From assembly GCA_017656505.1 (NCBI GenBank), contig JACDNU010000013.1, positions 1-52,972 of the forward strand: a stretch of DNA of 52,972 nt, given 5' to 3'. Positions 16,462-25,237 of this stretch are shown here, one piece after another. A model generated the notes under the pieces. That model searched no databases. It had not been told where the DNA came from and was given only the letters and a program-made list of their open reading frames with translations. Position 1 is the first letter of the stretch, and each line of letters begins with the position of its first letter. The position numbers and the translations under genes were made by a program. This stretch comes from Archaeoglobus sp. Its GTDB lineage: Archaea; Halobacteriota; Archaeoglobi; Archaeoglobales; Archaeoglobaceae.

Positions 16462-17337
16462 ATGGGGATGATTTCCCAAATCGTAAATGGTTTAATTTTT
16501 GCCTCTATTTTATTTTTGGTTGCAACCGGCTTGACAATCATATTTGGAATTCTGAGGGTGGTTAATTTCGCTCATGGGAGCTTTTACCTAATGGGGGTTT
16601 TCATAGCCTATTCAATCACCCGTTTTTCATCTGAACCGGCTTTACATCTTGCAGCACCATTTATTGCAGGTTTTGTGGCGGGTGTGGTTGGGATAGCTTT
16701 TGAGAGGGGGCTGCTTAAGAACGTTTATGGTAGGGGAGAACTCTTCGAGCTTTTACTTACTTACGGTATGATATTCGTTTTCATGGATATCTTCAGAATT
16801 CTCTGGGGAAGTATGCCCGTCTCAGACCCGACTATTACATTCAAGCTTGGCATAATCTCTTTGGGTGGAACGATGATACCTCTCTACAACATCTATCTTA
16901 TCCTGATAGCTGCAGTGCTTGCAACATTCTTGTGGTTTTTGCTCTCGAAGACCAAAGTTGGAATGGTTATCAGGGCGACCTCCTTCGATTCTGAGGTTAC
17001 AAGCGCCTTTGGAGTTAACGTAAGCTGGGTTTATGCGCTCACGTTTTTCCTAGGATGCTTTCTCGCGGGATTTGCTGGCGGTCTGATGCTTCCGGTCACA
17101 GGAGCGTGGATTGGCTTAGATGTGGATATGTTGATTCTCGCTCTAGTCGTTCTGGTGGTTGGGGGGATGGGTAGTATAAAAGGAGCCCTCGTAGCTTCTA
17201 TCCTGATAGGGTTAATCAGATCATTTGGTATTTCGATGTTTCCAGCTATAGAATTGGCAATCGTGTATTTGATCATGATTGTGGTTCTGATAGTTAAACC
17301 CAGTGGCCTCTTCGGAGGTGCAGAAGTTGAAAGCTGA
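16462..17337 (+). CDS. livH: Branched-chain amino-acid type ABC transporter permease (LivH-like)
   Basis: The inner-membrane permease is about 291 residues with 8 or more hydrophobic segments and the LivH landmark ILRVVNFAHGSFYLMG (about residues 30-45). C-terminally it has GGMGSIKGALVASILIG, the usual EAA-like cytoplasmic loop region. The start lies within GTG-ATG-GGG-ATG (16459-16470); any of these is possible and ATG 16462 is given. It overlaps the next permease gene by about 11 bases, showing coupling. Confidence 0.93.
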   Translation: MGMISQIVNGLIFASILFLVATGLTIIFGILRVVNFAHGSFYLMGVFIAYSITRFSSEPALHLAAPFIAGFVAGVVGIAFERGLLKNVYGRGELFELLLTYGMIFVFMDIFRILWGSMPVSDPTITFKLGIISLGGTMIPLYNIYLILIAAVLATFLWFLLSKTKVGMVIRATSFDSEVTSAFGVNVSWVYALTFFLGCFLAGFAGGLMLPVTGAWIGLDVDMLILALVVLVVGGMGSIKGALVASILIGLIRSFGISMFPAIELAIVYLIMIVVLIVKPSGLFGGAEVES

Positions 17338-18286
17338 GACCAATTTGGTTAATTCGGTTAATTTGAAGACCAATCTTCTTTATATCCCCCTAGTTATAGT
17401 TCTCCTCTTGATTCCACTGGGTGGTGAGTACATTACGTATCTTACAGGACTCGCCTTGCTTTTCGGTATTGCAGCCCTATCGCTAAACGTTCTTCTAGGC
17501 TATACAGGTCTTCTTTCTTTCGGACATGCTCTCTTCTTTGGATGTGGAGCTTATACAGCTGGAATGCTCGTAAAGCATCTTAGCATAACTTCAATCGAAA
17601 TTCTAGTTCCTACTAGCATAATAACCTCAGTTATACTTGCTTTGCTTGTAGGAATCGTATGTGTCCGTCACACGAGGATATACTTCACAATGCTAACCAT
17701 TGCGATAAGCCAGCTTTTCTACGCGCTAGCCCACAAGCTAAGGCCGATAACCGGAGGAGATGACGGAATAAGGATTTATTCAACACATGTTTTCGGACAT
17801 GAAGTTGCTTCAATCACGGAATTCTACTATTACATTCTCGTTGCCTTCTTTCTCTGTCTTTTCTGTCTTCGAATAATCCTTCGTTCTCCCTTTGGTTTAA
17901 CTCTCCAAGCCATTCGTGATAGCGAGCTCAGGGCTAGATTTGCCGGAATCTCGATAATCAAGTATAGGCTGGCAGCTTTCGTAGTTTCAGGACTTTTCGC
18001 TGGCATAGCAGGAAGCATGTACGCTTTATTTCTCGGTCAAATCTCCCCAGACGATGTTTTGAGTGTGATGAGATCTGGAGAATTCGTTGCAATGACCTTG
18101 CTCGGTGGATACACGTCTTTCATAGGACCAATAGTTGGATCCTTCGTTTTTACCTACTTGAAAGCGGTAATATCTTCTGCAGCCCTTTACTGGTATCTCG
18201 TCTTCGGAATTCTGATTGTCTCGATTGTAATTTTCGTGCCAACGGGCTTAATGGGAGAGATCGAGAAAAGAAGGAGGACAGGATAA
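17327..18286 (+). CDS. livM: Branched-chain amino-acid type ABC transporter permease (LivM-like)
   Basis: The second permease, about 319 residues, shows the LivM signature LSLNVLLGYTGLLSFGHALF (about residues 51-70) and LGGYTSFIGPIVGS near the C-terminus. The start is uncertain: TTG 17327 has a good GGAGGTG site (17314-17320), while the frame remains open up to GTG 17303. Its stop TAA shares one base with the ATG of the ATPase gene, so translation is coupled. Confidence 0.92.
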   Translation: MKAETNLVNSVNLKTNLLYIPLVIVLLLIPLGGEYITYLTGLALLFGIAALSLNVLLGYTGLLSFGHALFFGCGAYTAGMLVKHLSITSIEILVPTSIITSVILALLVGIVCVRHTRIYFTMLTIAISQLFYALAHKLRPITGGDDGIRIYSTHVFGHEVASITEFYYYILVAFFLCLFCLRIILRSPFGLTLQAIRDSELRARFAGISIIKYRLAAFVVSGLFAGIAGSMYALFLGQISPDDVLSVMRSGEFVAMTLLGGYTSFIGPIVGSFVFTYLKAVISSAALYWYLVFGILIVSIVIFVPTGLMGEIEKRRRTG

Positions 18287-19017
18287 TGGATTTGCTGAAT
18301 ACCGAAGCTCTGAAGAAATACTTCGGTGAGGTTCATGCTGTCGATGGAGTTAGCTTGACTTTAAGGGATGCAGAACTTCTCTCAGTCGTTGGCCCGAATG
18401 GAAGCGGGAAGACTACGTTGGTAAATCTGATTTCCGGTGCTTTAAAACCCGATTCTGGTAAGGTTTACTTCGAAGGAAGGGATATCACAGGTATACCACC
18501 TCACAAACGCGTTAAGATGGGAATAGGAAGAAGCTTTCAGATTCCTGCAATTTACGAAAACCTTACAACTCTTGATAGTCTTCTAGTGTCGATCTTTTCC
18601 AACACAAATCTCTCGCACGTCTTCTACAAAACAAAGGATAAATTTGAGAAGGCGAAGGAGGAGGCAATAAACCTGCTAGAAACCTTAAACATTCCTTTAA
18701 AGCTTGTTGGTGAGCTACCCCATGGACAGAGAAAACTCCTAGATGTGGCGATGGCTCTTTCGCTAAAACCAAAGCTAATTCTGCTTGATGAGCCGACAGC
18801 TGGAATAAGCTTGGACGAGAGAGATGAAGTTATGCAAACAATAGTTGGTTTCATCAGAAACCAGAAGATCGCGGCCATAATAGTCGAACACGATATGGAC
18901 ATCGTAGCTGAATATTCGGACAGAGTAATTGTCATGCATGAGGGGAGAGTCCTAAAAGAAGGAGGAAAAGAAATTTTGGACGATGGGGAAGTGAGGAGGA
19001 TACTTATAGGTGATTAA
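18286..19017 (+). CDS. livG: ABC transporter ATP-binding protein (LivG-like)
   Basis: The 243-residue ATPase has Walker A GPNGSGKTT (about residues 36-44), a signature loop degenerated to LPHGQRKLLDVAMAL (about 143-157; normally LSxGQ), Walker B LILLDEPTAGIS and the switch histidine in VEHDMDIV. The LPHGQ form is typical of LivG proteins. It powers import together with the LivF-like protein. Confidence 0.94.
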   Translation: MDLLNTEALKKYFGEVHAVDGVSLTLRDAELLSVVGPNGSGKTTLVNLISGALKPDSGKVYFEGRDITGIPPHKRVKMGIGRSFQIPAIYENLTTLDSLLVSIFSNTNLSHVFYKTKDKFEKAKEEAINLLETLNIPLKLVGELPHGQRKLLDVAMALSLKPKLILLDEPTAGISLDERDEVMQTIVGFIRNQKIAAIIVEHDMDIVAEYSDRVIVMHEGRVLKEGGKEILDDGEVRRILIGD

Positions 19018-19066
19018 GGCATGATAAAGGTATTTAACTATATTAGTTTAGATTTCGGTGGTTAAA

Positions 19067-19708
19067 ATGCTCAAACTGGAAAATGTCTGCGTTAATCTGG
19101 CAAAGGTTGAAGTTCTGCGTAACATCTCGCTGGAAGTCGGTGAAGGGGAGATCGTGTGCCTAGTTGGCCCGAATGGAGCTGGCAAGACGACCAGTCTGAA
19201 GAGCATAATGGGTATATTAAAGGTTGTTTCTGGAAGAATAGTGTTTAAAGGGAGGGATGTTACCCCTCTCCCCCCTCATGAGAGGGCAAAACTCGGAATA
19301 GGTTACGCTCCAGAAGATAGAAGACTCTATCCTGATTTCACGGTGTGGGAAAACATAACCTTTCCTGCTAAAATTATGGGGGTGGATGAGGGAGAAATTG
19401 CTGAGAGGGTCTTCCGAATATTTCCTGAACTTAAAGATCAGACTCACAGGCTTGCATATACCCTCAGCGGTGGGCAGCAGAAGATGGTTAGTGTTGCTAG
19501 GGCTCTTGCAGCAAATCCCGAGCTAATACTTCTAGATGAACCGCTAGAGGGCCTTGCCCCTATAGTCAGATCGAGGTTTGCCAACGTTATTTTAGAAATG
19601 AAGAATGAAGGTATCTCTGTTTTGTTTGCAGAATCTAACATTTCTCACGTGAAGGATATAGCGGATGTTATTTACAGAATAAAGAGGGGAGAAATAGTGG
19701 AAACTTGA
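19067..19708 (+). CDS. livF: ABC transporter ATP-binding protein (LivF-like)
   Basis: The second ATPase (213 residues from ATG 19067, preceded by GGTGG) has Walker A GPNGAGKTT, the LivF-typical GYAPEDRRLYPDFTVWEN, the signature LSGGQQKMVSVARAL and Walker B LILLDEPLEGLAP. The switch histidine position reads FAESNISHVK rather than the usual EQN or EH; LivF proteins commonly have Gln/Asn here. The 40-base gap to livG holds an AT-rich TATTTAACTATATTAG, which could be an internal promoter. Last gene of the operon. Confidence 0.93.
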   Translation: MLKLENVCVNLAKVEVLRNISLEVGEGEIVCLVGPNGAGKTTSLKSIMGILKVVSGRIVFKGRDVTPLPPHERAKLGIGYAPEDRRLYPDFTVWENITFPAKIMGVDEGEIAERVFRIFPELKDQTHRLAYTLSGGQQKMVSVARALAANPELILLDEPLEGLAPIVRSRFANVILEMKNEGISVLFAESNISHVKDIADVIYRIKRGEIVET

Positions 19709-19767
19709 ACATTTAGCTGCAGTCTAAAATTAAATAGTTTAAATATAGTTATAGTTAATTAAAAAAA

Positions 19768-21198
19768 TTAAACGTCTGCAGAACCGATAAAGCAGCCGGG
19801 ATCTGTACCCCTAATATCGCCGAAATATCCGTAGGCTCTTGCCCTACAACCACCGCATATGTACTTGTAGTCACAATCCTTGCAAGCATAATCAGGTCCA
19901 TCTCTGTCTCTTAGTAACTCAAGGATACTGTTCTCCTGCCAGATTTTCAGGAAGCCATTTCTATAGTTTCCCACAACCAAAGGCAAAAATACGCAAGGTG
20001 TTATATCACCGTTCGGCTGGATGCCGCAGTAAAGCCTTCCAGCTCCACAACCACCCAAGAAATCGGCCAGCACGAGAGCGCTATCAGAAGGCATGCAAAC
20101 GTCTGCGAAATGCGTCGGGGTCATTCTTTCGCCTTTGCCCTCAAGAACTTTTTCCACTGAAACCACCGCATAGAGTGGAGAGGTTGAAAGAACTTGCAAA
20201 TTTCTTCTTTGCAGACTATCGTAGAGAAACTCGAGAAGCCATCTTCTCTCCTCTGCATTCAAGTCTAAGCTTGTGATCTCTTTCCCCCTTCCTGTTGGGA
20301 TGAAGTTGAAAACAACGAGTCTGTAAACCCCCAATCTTTCAGCTAGGGAGACGATTTCTGGGATCTCTTTCAAGTTTAGTTTTGTTGCCGTAGTAGCTAT
20401 TCCCGTCAGAATTCCAGCATCAACGCAGCTTTTTATCCCGTTCAACGCCCTCTCGAAGGCTCCTTTAACCCCCCTGAACTCGTCATGAGTTGCCGGATTT
20501 GCGGCATCCAGACTGACTTCTACGTAGTCAACTATCTCTTTCAGCCTTCCGGCCACCTCTGGGGTTATGAGGGTGCCATTTGTGGCTACACTAACATGAA
20601 ATCCCAGTTTAGAGGCATATTCGGCAACTTTCCAGAAATCCTTGTGGATTAGCGGCTCTCCCCCAGAGAAGGAGATTGCAACAACCCCCGCATCGTCTAG
20701 TTGCCTTAAAAGGTCAAGCTTCTCCTCCAGTGTGAGCTCATCGTCAACCTTTCCGGCATTTGCATAGCAGTGTTTGCACCTGAGGTTACATCTGTTTGTG
20801 AAGTTCCAAACCACAAGGAATGGAGCATACAGCTTTTGGGGGAGGGTTATTCCATACTTTGCAATTCCAGCTACAACGTTTGCAACACCTCTGCGGTAGT
20901 AAGGATCCCTCAAACCACCCTTAAGCAGCTCCTCATCAATGTCGAATCTTTCAGCTGCTTTGGCGACTATCTCGGCAATCCCTTTCGCATAGACTCTATC
21001 TTTGATGCCCGATGCTTCAGCCGCTCCGCAATAAATTGCTAAAACCTTTTCAAGTCTTTTGGGCGTAGCTACTTTTGAAATAAGCCCTTTTGCGACCGGA
21101 TTCTCGAAAAGTTTTTTTAGATAGTATATCACTTCATGAATTTTTGCAGCTTCATCAACTTTAGGGGGAGAACTCTCAACTCGGATATGATCTTGCAT
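19768..21198 (-). CDS. Radical SAM/SPASM domain protein
   Basis: From ATG 21198 (GGTGG site 5 bases upstream) the protein has 476 residues. A helical N-terminal region of about 125 residues precedes the radical SAM cluster motif CNLRCKHC (about 135-142), SFSGGEPLIHKDF, and a C-terminal SPASM region with CGIQPNGDITPC, CKDCDYKYICGGCRARAYG and a final Cys in DPGCF. These bind additional Fe-S clusters. Homologues modify peptides, haem precursors or enzymes; no peptide substrate gene is visible nearby. A TATA-like ATATATATAC lies at 21231-21246. Confidence 0.9.
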   Translation of the reverse strand: MQDHIRVESSPPKVDEAAKIHEVIYYLKKLFENPVAKGLISKVATPKRLEKVLAIYCGAAEASGIKDRVYAKGIAEIVAKAAERFDIDEELLKGGLRDPYYRRGVANVVAGIAKYGITLPQKLYAPFLVVWNFTNRCNLRCKHCYANAGKVDDELTLEEKLDLLRQLDDAGVVAISFSGGEPLIHKDFWKVAEYASKLGFHVSVATNGTLITPEVAGRLKEIVDYVEVSLDAANPATHDEFRGVKGAFERALNGIKSCVDAGILTGIATTATKLNLKEIPEIVSLAERLGVYRLVVFNFIPTGRGKEITSLDLNAEERRWLLEFLYDSLQRRNLQVLSTSPLYAVVSVEKVLEGKGERMTPTHFADVCMPSDSALVLADFLGGCGAGRLYCGIQPNGDITPCVFLPLVVGNYRNGFLKIWQENSILELLRDRDGPDYACKDCDYKYICGGCRARAYGYFGDIRGTDPGCFIGSADV

Positions 21199-21320
21199 AT
21201 CCGCCACCAAATATATTCTTTGTTTTCCAAAGTATATATATCTTTTTCTTAATATTTTTTTACTTCAAACAAAATATAATTTTACGGTGTTAATGAAAAA
21301 ATTGATTTTAATTATTTTTC

Positions 21321-22094
21321 TCACTCTACCAAGTCTTCTATTTCCTTTGGTGCATCGGTAAACTCTTTGAGGTACTCGTACTCCGTGATGTGGATTTTCG
21401 GGGCTAGAACAACCAGAACATGCATAGGCGGACCAAAATCGAAGTCTTTAAGCCTATCAAGCCTGTCACATTTGGTTATGCAGTTATCAGCCCCCGCTCT
21501 CGCAATCCCGACAGCGAAGAGATTCAAAAAATTTTCATCCAGACTCTCCAAAATTGAAATTGCTTGTGAAATCTCCATAGGTTTTGGGTGTAAGTCTAGG
21601 AAAAGAAGGGTGTGAGCATTTATCTGCTGATTGGCCTTTATTGTCTCTGCCGGAAATTTTGAGATGGAAGTATAGGAAGTATGGGGATAACTAATCGTCG
21701 CTGATCTACCAAATCTGTAATTGTGTAAACCCGTCATCCCGCAAACAGCGCTTACGATGCTTGAAGAGTGGATTATTTTCGTTTTAACTCCGTGCTGCTT
21801 TGCCTGAACTCTTATCGCCGCATGAGTAGTAGCAATCATCGGATCACCGGGTATTAGTAAAGCGACATCTAGTTTCTTTGCCCTTCTGACAAGTTCAATG
21901 CTCTTCTCCTCCAAATCTGCCCTTTCAAGGACCTTAATCTTCCTTCCAAGTAGTTTGCTCAATTTCTCTACATTGGTTGCTGGCCTAGAAGTGTAAAATT
22001 CTACGTAAACCTCATCAGCCCTTTTAGCGGCCTCAATTCCACGAAGGCTCATATCGTTCTCATCCCAGATTCCGGTTCCGATGAAGATGAGCAT
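21321..22094 (-). CDS. dphB: Diphthine synthase
   Basis: DphB methylates the modified histidine of elongation factor aEF2 on the way to diphthamide, using SAM. The 257-residue length is usual. Landmarks are the N-terminal FIGTGIWDENDMSLRGIEAA (residues 4-23), YVEFYTSR, the tetrapyrrole-methylase-fold LLIPGDPMIATTH (about 80-92) and SSIVSAVCGMTGLHNYRFGR (about 111-130). It diverges from the DRG GTPase gene with an 85-base shared promoter region. Confidence 0.96.
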   Translation of the reverse strand: MLIFIGTGIWDENDMSLRGIEAAKRADEVYVEFYTSRPATNVEKLSKLLGRKIKVLERADLEEKSIELVRRAKKLDVALLIPGDPMIATTHAAIRVQAKQHGVKTKIIHSSSIVSAVCGMTGLHNYRFGRSATISYPHTSYTSISKFPAETIKANQQINAHTLLFLDLHPKPMEISQAISILESLDENFLNLFAVGIARAGADNCITKCDRLDRLKDFDFGPPMHVLVVLAPKIHITEYEYLKEFTDAPKEIEDLVE

Positions 22095-22179
22095 AGGTGA
22101 AGTTGAGTAGCAGATATTTTAAGGGTTTTGAACATGGATATGTGAAAAGCTTTTTTATCGAATCTCCAATCCTTTGCCA

Positions 22180-23238
22180 ATGGGCATTGAGGAGCAGATA
22201 AGGCAGCTGGAGGAGGAAATCAAGAATACCCCCTATAACAAGGCTACCGAGCATCATATAGGCAGATTAAAGGCAAAGCTATCAAGGCTTAGAGAGGAAG
22301 CTGAGAGGCAGGTAAAGAGAGCTGGAAAGCCAGCTTTTGCCATAAAGAAAGAGGGAGATGCCACAGCAGTTATAGTTGGCTTTCCCTCTGTTGGGAAATC
22401 ATCTCTTCTCAATGCCTTAACAGGAGCAAAAAGCGAGGTAGGGGGTTACGATTTTACAACTCTTAAGCCCGTGCCGGGAATGCTCGAGTACAATGGGGCG
22501 AAAATTCAGATAATAGATCTGCCGGGAATTGTTGAAGGAGCTTCGAAAGGCAGAGGTAGAGGGAGAGAGATAATCTCAGCTGTTAGAAGCTCGGACTTGG
22601 TCATAATTCTGGCAGATCCGTTCAACCTTCACTCTATTGATATAATCAGAAGGGAGCTTTATAAGGGAGGCGTAAGGCTTGACCAAAAACCACCTGAAGT
22701 TTATGTTAAAAAAAGGGAGAAAGGCGGAATAAAAATCACCTCTACAGTCCCCCCCTCTTTGGATGAGAGGACAATAGTGGAAGTGCTGAGGGAATATAAA
22801 ATCCATAATGCAGAGGTGCTTATTAGAGAGGATGTAACAATTGAGCGTCTCATCGACGGAATTTTGAGGAACAGAGTTTACATTCCTAGCATAGTTGCTG
22901 TAAACAAGATAGACCTTTACAAGCCAGAGCTGAGCAATGTTTTACCCATTTCTGCTGAAAAGAGGATCAACCTCGATTTACTTGCAAGACAGATTTACGA
23001 AAAACTGGACTTCATAAGGATCTTCCTTAAACCTCCTGGTGGTAAAGCAAATCTTGATGAACCGATGATAGTAAGAAAAGGCTCAACAGTCGGCGATGTT
23101 TGTAAGAAGCTCCACAAAAAGATGTATGAGAACTTCAGATATGCGAAAGTTAAGGGATCCTCGGTAAAGTTTGATGGACAGAGAGTTGGAATAGACCACG
23201 TTTTGCATGATGGCGACATACTTACAATATACTCATGA
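22180..23238 (+). CDS. drg: DRG-family (Obg-related) GTPase
   Basis: From ATG 22180 the protein has 352 residues and the start MGIEEQIRQLEEEI, which matches DRG family N-termini. GTPase motifs are G1 GFPSVGKSS, G3 DLPGIVEGAS and G4 VNKIDL, and a C-terminal TGS domain (about residues 275-352) ends in HDGDILTIYS. DRG proteins associate with translating ribosomes. A TTG two codons upstream is less likely as a start. Monocistronic. Confidence 0.95.
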   Translation: MGIEEQIRQLEEEIKNTPYNKATEHHIGRLKAKLSRLREEAERQVKRAGKPAFAIKKEGDATAVIVGFPSVGKSSLLNALTGAKSEVGGYDFTTLKPVPGMLEYNGAKIQIIDLPGIVEGASKGRGRGREIISAVRSSDLVIILADPFNLHSIDIIRRELYKGGVRLDQKPPEVYVKKREKGGIKITSTVPPSLDERTIVEVLREYKIHNAEVLIREDVTIERLIDGILRNRVYIPSIVAVNKIDLYKPELSNVLPISAEKRINLDLLARQIYEKLDFIRIFLKPPGGKANLDEPMIVRKGSTVGDVCKKLHKKMYENFRYAKVKGSSVKFDGQRVGIDHVLHDGDILTIYS

Positions 23239-23275
23239 CCCATTTCGGTTTTTAATGTACTTTAACAAACCGGTA

Positions 23276-23287
23276 AAATTTATATAG
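23276..23287 (+). promoter_or_regulatory. TATA box before the redox gene cluster
   Basis: AAAATTTATATA lies about 34-45 bases before the likely ATG at 23321 and fits an archaeal TATA box for the glutaredoxin-like gene. Confidence 0.5.
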
Positions 23288-23320
23288 TAGTTGGTACTAA
23301 GTTTGAGGTTGGTGATGGGA

Positions 23321-23587
23321 ATGAAGCAGATAACGATAAAGTTGTTAACCTCTCCAACATGTCCCTATTGCCCTATGGCAGCGGATGTGGTTAGGAGGTA
23401 TGTTGAGAAGAACAGGGATGTGATAGCAATGGAAATCCCAGTTAACACTGACGAAGGCTTGAAGGAAGCGGTGAAGTTCGGGATCAGAGGAGTTCCTGCT
23501 CTGATAATCAACGATGAAGCAGTTATGCTTGGAGTCCCAAGACTCTCCGACTTAGAAAGGATTGTGGAGAGGTTAAGAGCAAGTTAA
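23321..23587 (+). CDS. Glutaredoxin/thioredoxin-like protein, CPYC motif
   Basis: The 88-residue protein has the fold start KQITIKLLTSPTCPYCPMAA with active-site CPYC (about residues 14-17) and the cis-proline segment IRGVPALIIND. It is of the short archaeal thioredoxin/glutaredoxin type used in disulfide exchange. The start at 23321 is chosen because GGTGAT sits 4 bases before it; ATG 23315 is also possible. Confidence 0.88.
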   Translation: MKQITIKLLTSPTCPYCPMAADVVRRYVEKNRDVIAMEIPVNTDEGLKEAVKFGIRGVPALIINDEAVMLGVPRLSDLERIVERLRAS

Positions 23588-23650
23588 GAGCAAGTTAGCT
23601 AATTTAGGTTAATTATTTAAGTTTAGTAAAAAAGCGAAAAGGAGGGTGAT

Positions 23651-23980
23651 ATGATGAAGGATTTGAATGAGAAAAACTTTGAGGATGAAATAAATAAGGG
23701 GAAGCTTGTTGTAGTTGATTTCTGGGCACCTTGGTGTATGCCTTGCAGAATGCTGACTCCGGTACTTGAAAAGCTGGAAAAGGAATACGATGGAAAGGTC
23801 GAATTTACAAAGCTGAATACCGATGAAAACCCGAACATAGCAGCAAGATACGGCATTTTCAGCATTCCTACCGTGATGATGTTTTACAACGGCGAGCTCG
23901 TTAACACCTTTATCGGCGCGATGCCGGAAAGTGCGGTTAGATATGAGATAGAGAAAGCTCTTGAGAAGACAGAGTTATGA
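23651..23980 (+). CDS. trx: Thioredoxin, WCMPC active site
   Basis: The 109-residue thioredoxin has VVDFWAPWCMPCRMLTPVLE with the active site WCMPC (the usual form is WCGPC) and the cis-Pro loop YGIFSIPTVMMF. A strong GGAGGGTGAT ribosome site precedes the ATG. It overlaps the following HTH gene by ATGA, so regulator and thioredoxin are co-translated. Its partner may be the small ferredoxin further down the operon (inference). Confidence 0.95.
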   Translation: MMKDLNEKNFEDEINKGKLVVVDFWAPWCMPCRMLTPVLEKLEKEYDGKVEFTKLNTDENPNIAARYGIFSIPTVMMFYNGELVNTFIGAMPESAVRYEIEKALEKTEL

Positions 23981-24360
23981 AATCGATAAAAGAAGCGATA
24001 AACCGACTGAACTGTGATAACGTACTTGAATGCTTCTACGGTTTAAACGAGGCGGACATTCACGTATTCAAAACACTGAGGAGGCTCGGTTCGGCGAAAA
24101 TAGATACCCTCAGCAAGAGCTTGGGAAAGGGAGAAAACTCTGTTTACAAGTCCCTTCAAAAGATGATGGTCGCGGGACTGGTGATGAGAGAAAAGAAAAC
24201 CATTGATGATGGCGGTTACTATTACTTGTACCGTGCAGAAACTCCAGACAGACTTGCGAGCGAGATGAACGCCCTTCTGGATAGATGGTACTTCAGAATG
24301 AAGCAGGTAATTCAGGAATTCCTCGAGATGGAAAGAAAAGAGGTCGAAGAACCTGTTTGA
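23977..24360 (+). CDS. TrmB-like winged-helix transcriptional regulator
   Basis: The 127-residue protein has a winged-helix DNA-binding core: YGLNEADIHVFKTLRRLG, KIDTLSKSLGKGENSVYKSL and the wing VMREKKTIDDGGYYYLYRA, followed by a C-terminal helical dimerisation region. This layout resembles archaeal TrmB/MarR-type regulators without the sugar-binding domain. It contains a single Cys (residue 13, in NRLNCDNV), and a second near VLEC; these could sense redox state, but this is only inference. It sits between thioredoxin and ferredoxin genes and overlaps the former by 4 bases. Confidence 0.82.
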   Translation: MKSIKEAINRLNCDNVLECFYGLNEADIHVFKTLRRLGSAKIDTLSKSLGKGENSVYKSLQKMMVAGLVMREKKTIDDGGYYYLYRAETPDRLASEMNALLDRWYFRMKQVIQEFLEMERKEVEEPV

Positions 24361-24372
24361 GGGGCGGTAGAG

Positions 24373-24546
24373 GTGACAATAGCCGTTTTGAACTGCCAGG
24401 GTTGCGGGACTTGCGATAAGGTGTGCAAGTTTGGAGCGATAATACGGAACGGCTCCAAGGTCGCGAAAATAGATGCCGAAAAGTGTCAGGAGTGCTACGA
24501 TTGCGTTAAAGCCTGCCCGTATGGTGCTTTGGTTATAATGGACTAG
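24373..24546 (+). CDS. Small 2[4Fe-4S] ferredoxin
   Basis: This 57-residue frame starts at GTG 24373 and ends at TAG 24544-24546. It carries two complete cluster motifs, CQGCGTCDKVC (residues 8-18) and CQECYDCVKACP (38-49), with spacing C-x2-C-x2-C-x3-C in both. It is a minimal bacterial-type ferredoxin. It lies 12 bases behind the HTH gene and 17 before the unknown 202-residue gene, which makes it part of the thioredoxin operon. It may be an electron donor to the thioredoxin pair or to another oxidoreductase. Confidence 0.88.
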   Translation: MTIAVLNCQGCGTCDKVCKFGAIIRNGSKVAKIDAEKCQECYDCVKACPYGALVIMD

Positions 24547-24563
24547 CTTTACTTTTAAAACCA

Positions 24564-25172
24564 ATGGAGATCGACCTTGAGCTTGTAAGGAACGTAGTTG
24601 GCAGGGATGAGTTCTCTGAAAGAGCTATCGGTCTGGTACTTGAAAACAGTGGAAATGGTAGGATAGAGTTTGAAAGTCTGACCAACGACGATTTTGAGGT
24701 TTTTTTAACCCTCACCCACTTTAAGTTAGCCTTACCTGTTAATTCAATAAACGACTCTCTTTCTTGGAACAGCAGAATTCTGAATGCAACAACGAAGAAA
24801 CTTGAAATTCCCTACATAATTCGATTTATCTTTTCCGAACTTCGGAGGAGGGGTAAGGTAAGCTTTGAAAAGGCTGTGATTGAGTACTTTAAGGCCATAG
24901 GTGAGAAAAGGCCCGAGGAGTTTCCTGAAATAATCTTAGAGACCTACAATTCCGCAGAAAACTTCTTAGTTTGTGGAAATGAGATTACAAAGATCAGCGA
25001 GAAATACGATCGGGACGGAGGGGTAGTTATTTCAGAGCTTAAGGGAGCTGGGATAATCAGCCCCTTTTCTGGATGTGGGGGTTCTTTCCAAGCTTACGGC
25101 AAAAAATTTGGCTCGCCAGTTTACGAGGTTAACAGATTCTTGTATGAGGTTGTTAAAGTGTTAAATCGTTAA
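24564..25172 (+). CDS. Uncharacterised protein with winged-helix-like C-terminus
   Basis: The 202-residue product is not one I recognise. It is mostly alpha-helical. The C-terminal part (about residues 150-202, with ISELKGAGIISPFSGCGGSF and YEVNRFLYEVVK) looks like a winged-helix or effector segment. It begins 17 bases after the ferredoxin stop with no strong ribosome site. Its position at the end of the thioredoxin-regulator-ferredoxin series suggests a redox or regulatory link, but nothing in its sequence proves it. Confidence 0.6.
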   Translation: MEIDLELVRNVVGRDEFSERAIGLVLENSGNGRIEFESLTNDDFEVFLTLTHFKLALPVNSINDSLSWNSRILNATTKKLEIPYIIRFIFSELRRRGKVSFEKAVIEYFKAIGEKRPEEFPEIILETYNSAENFLVCGNEITKISEKYDRDGGVVISELKGAGIISPFSGCGGSFQAYGKKFGSPVYEVNRFLYEVVKVLNR

Positions 25173-25237
25173 AATTGCTAAATTTGGCAAATCAAATGGC
25201 AAATCAAAACATCAGTTAAACTGGTTACCAATCGAAT

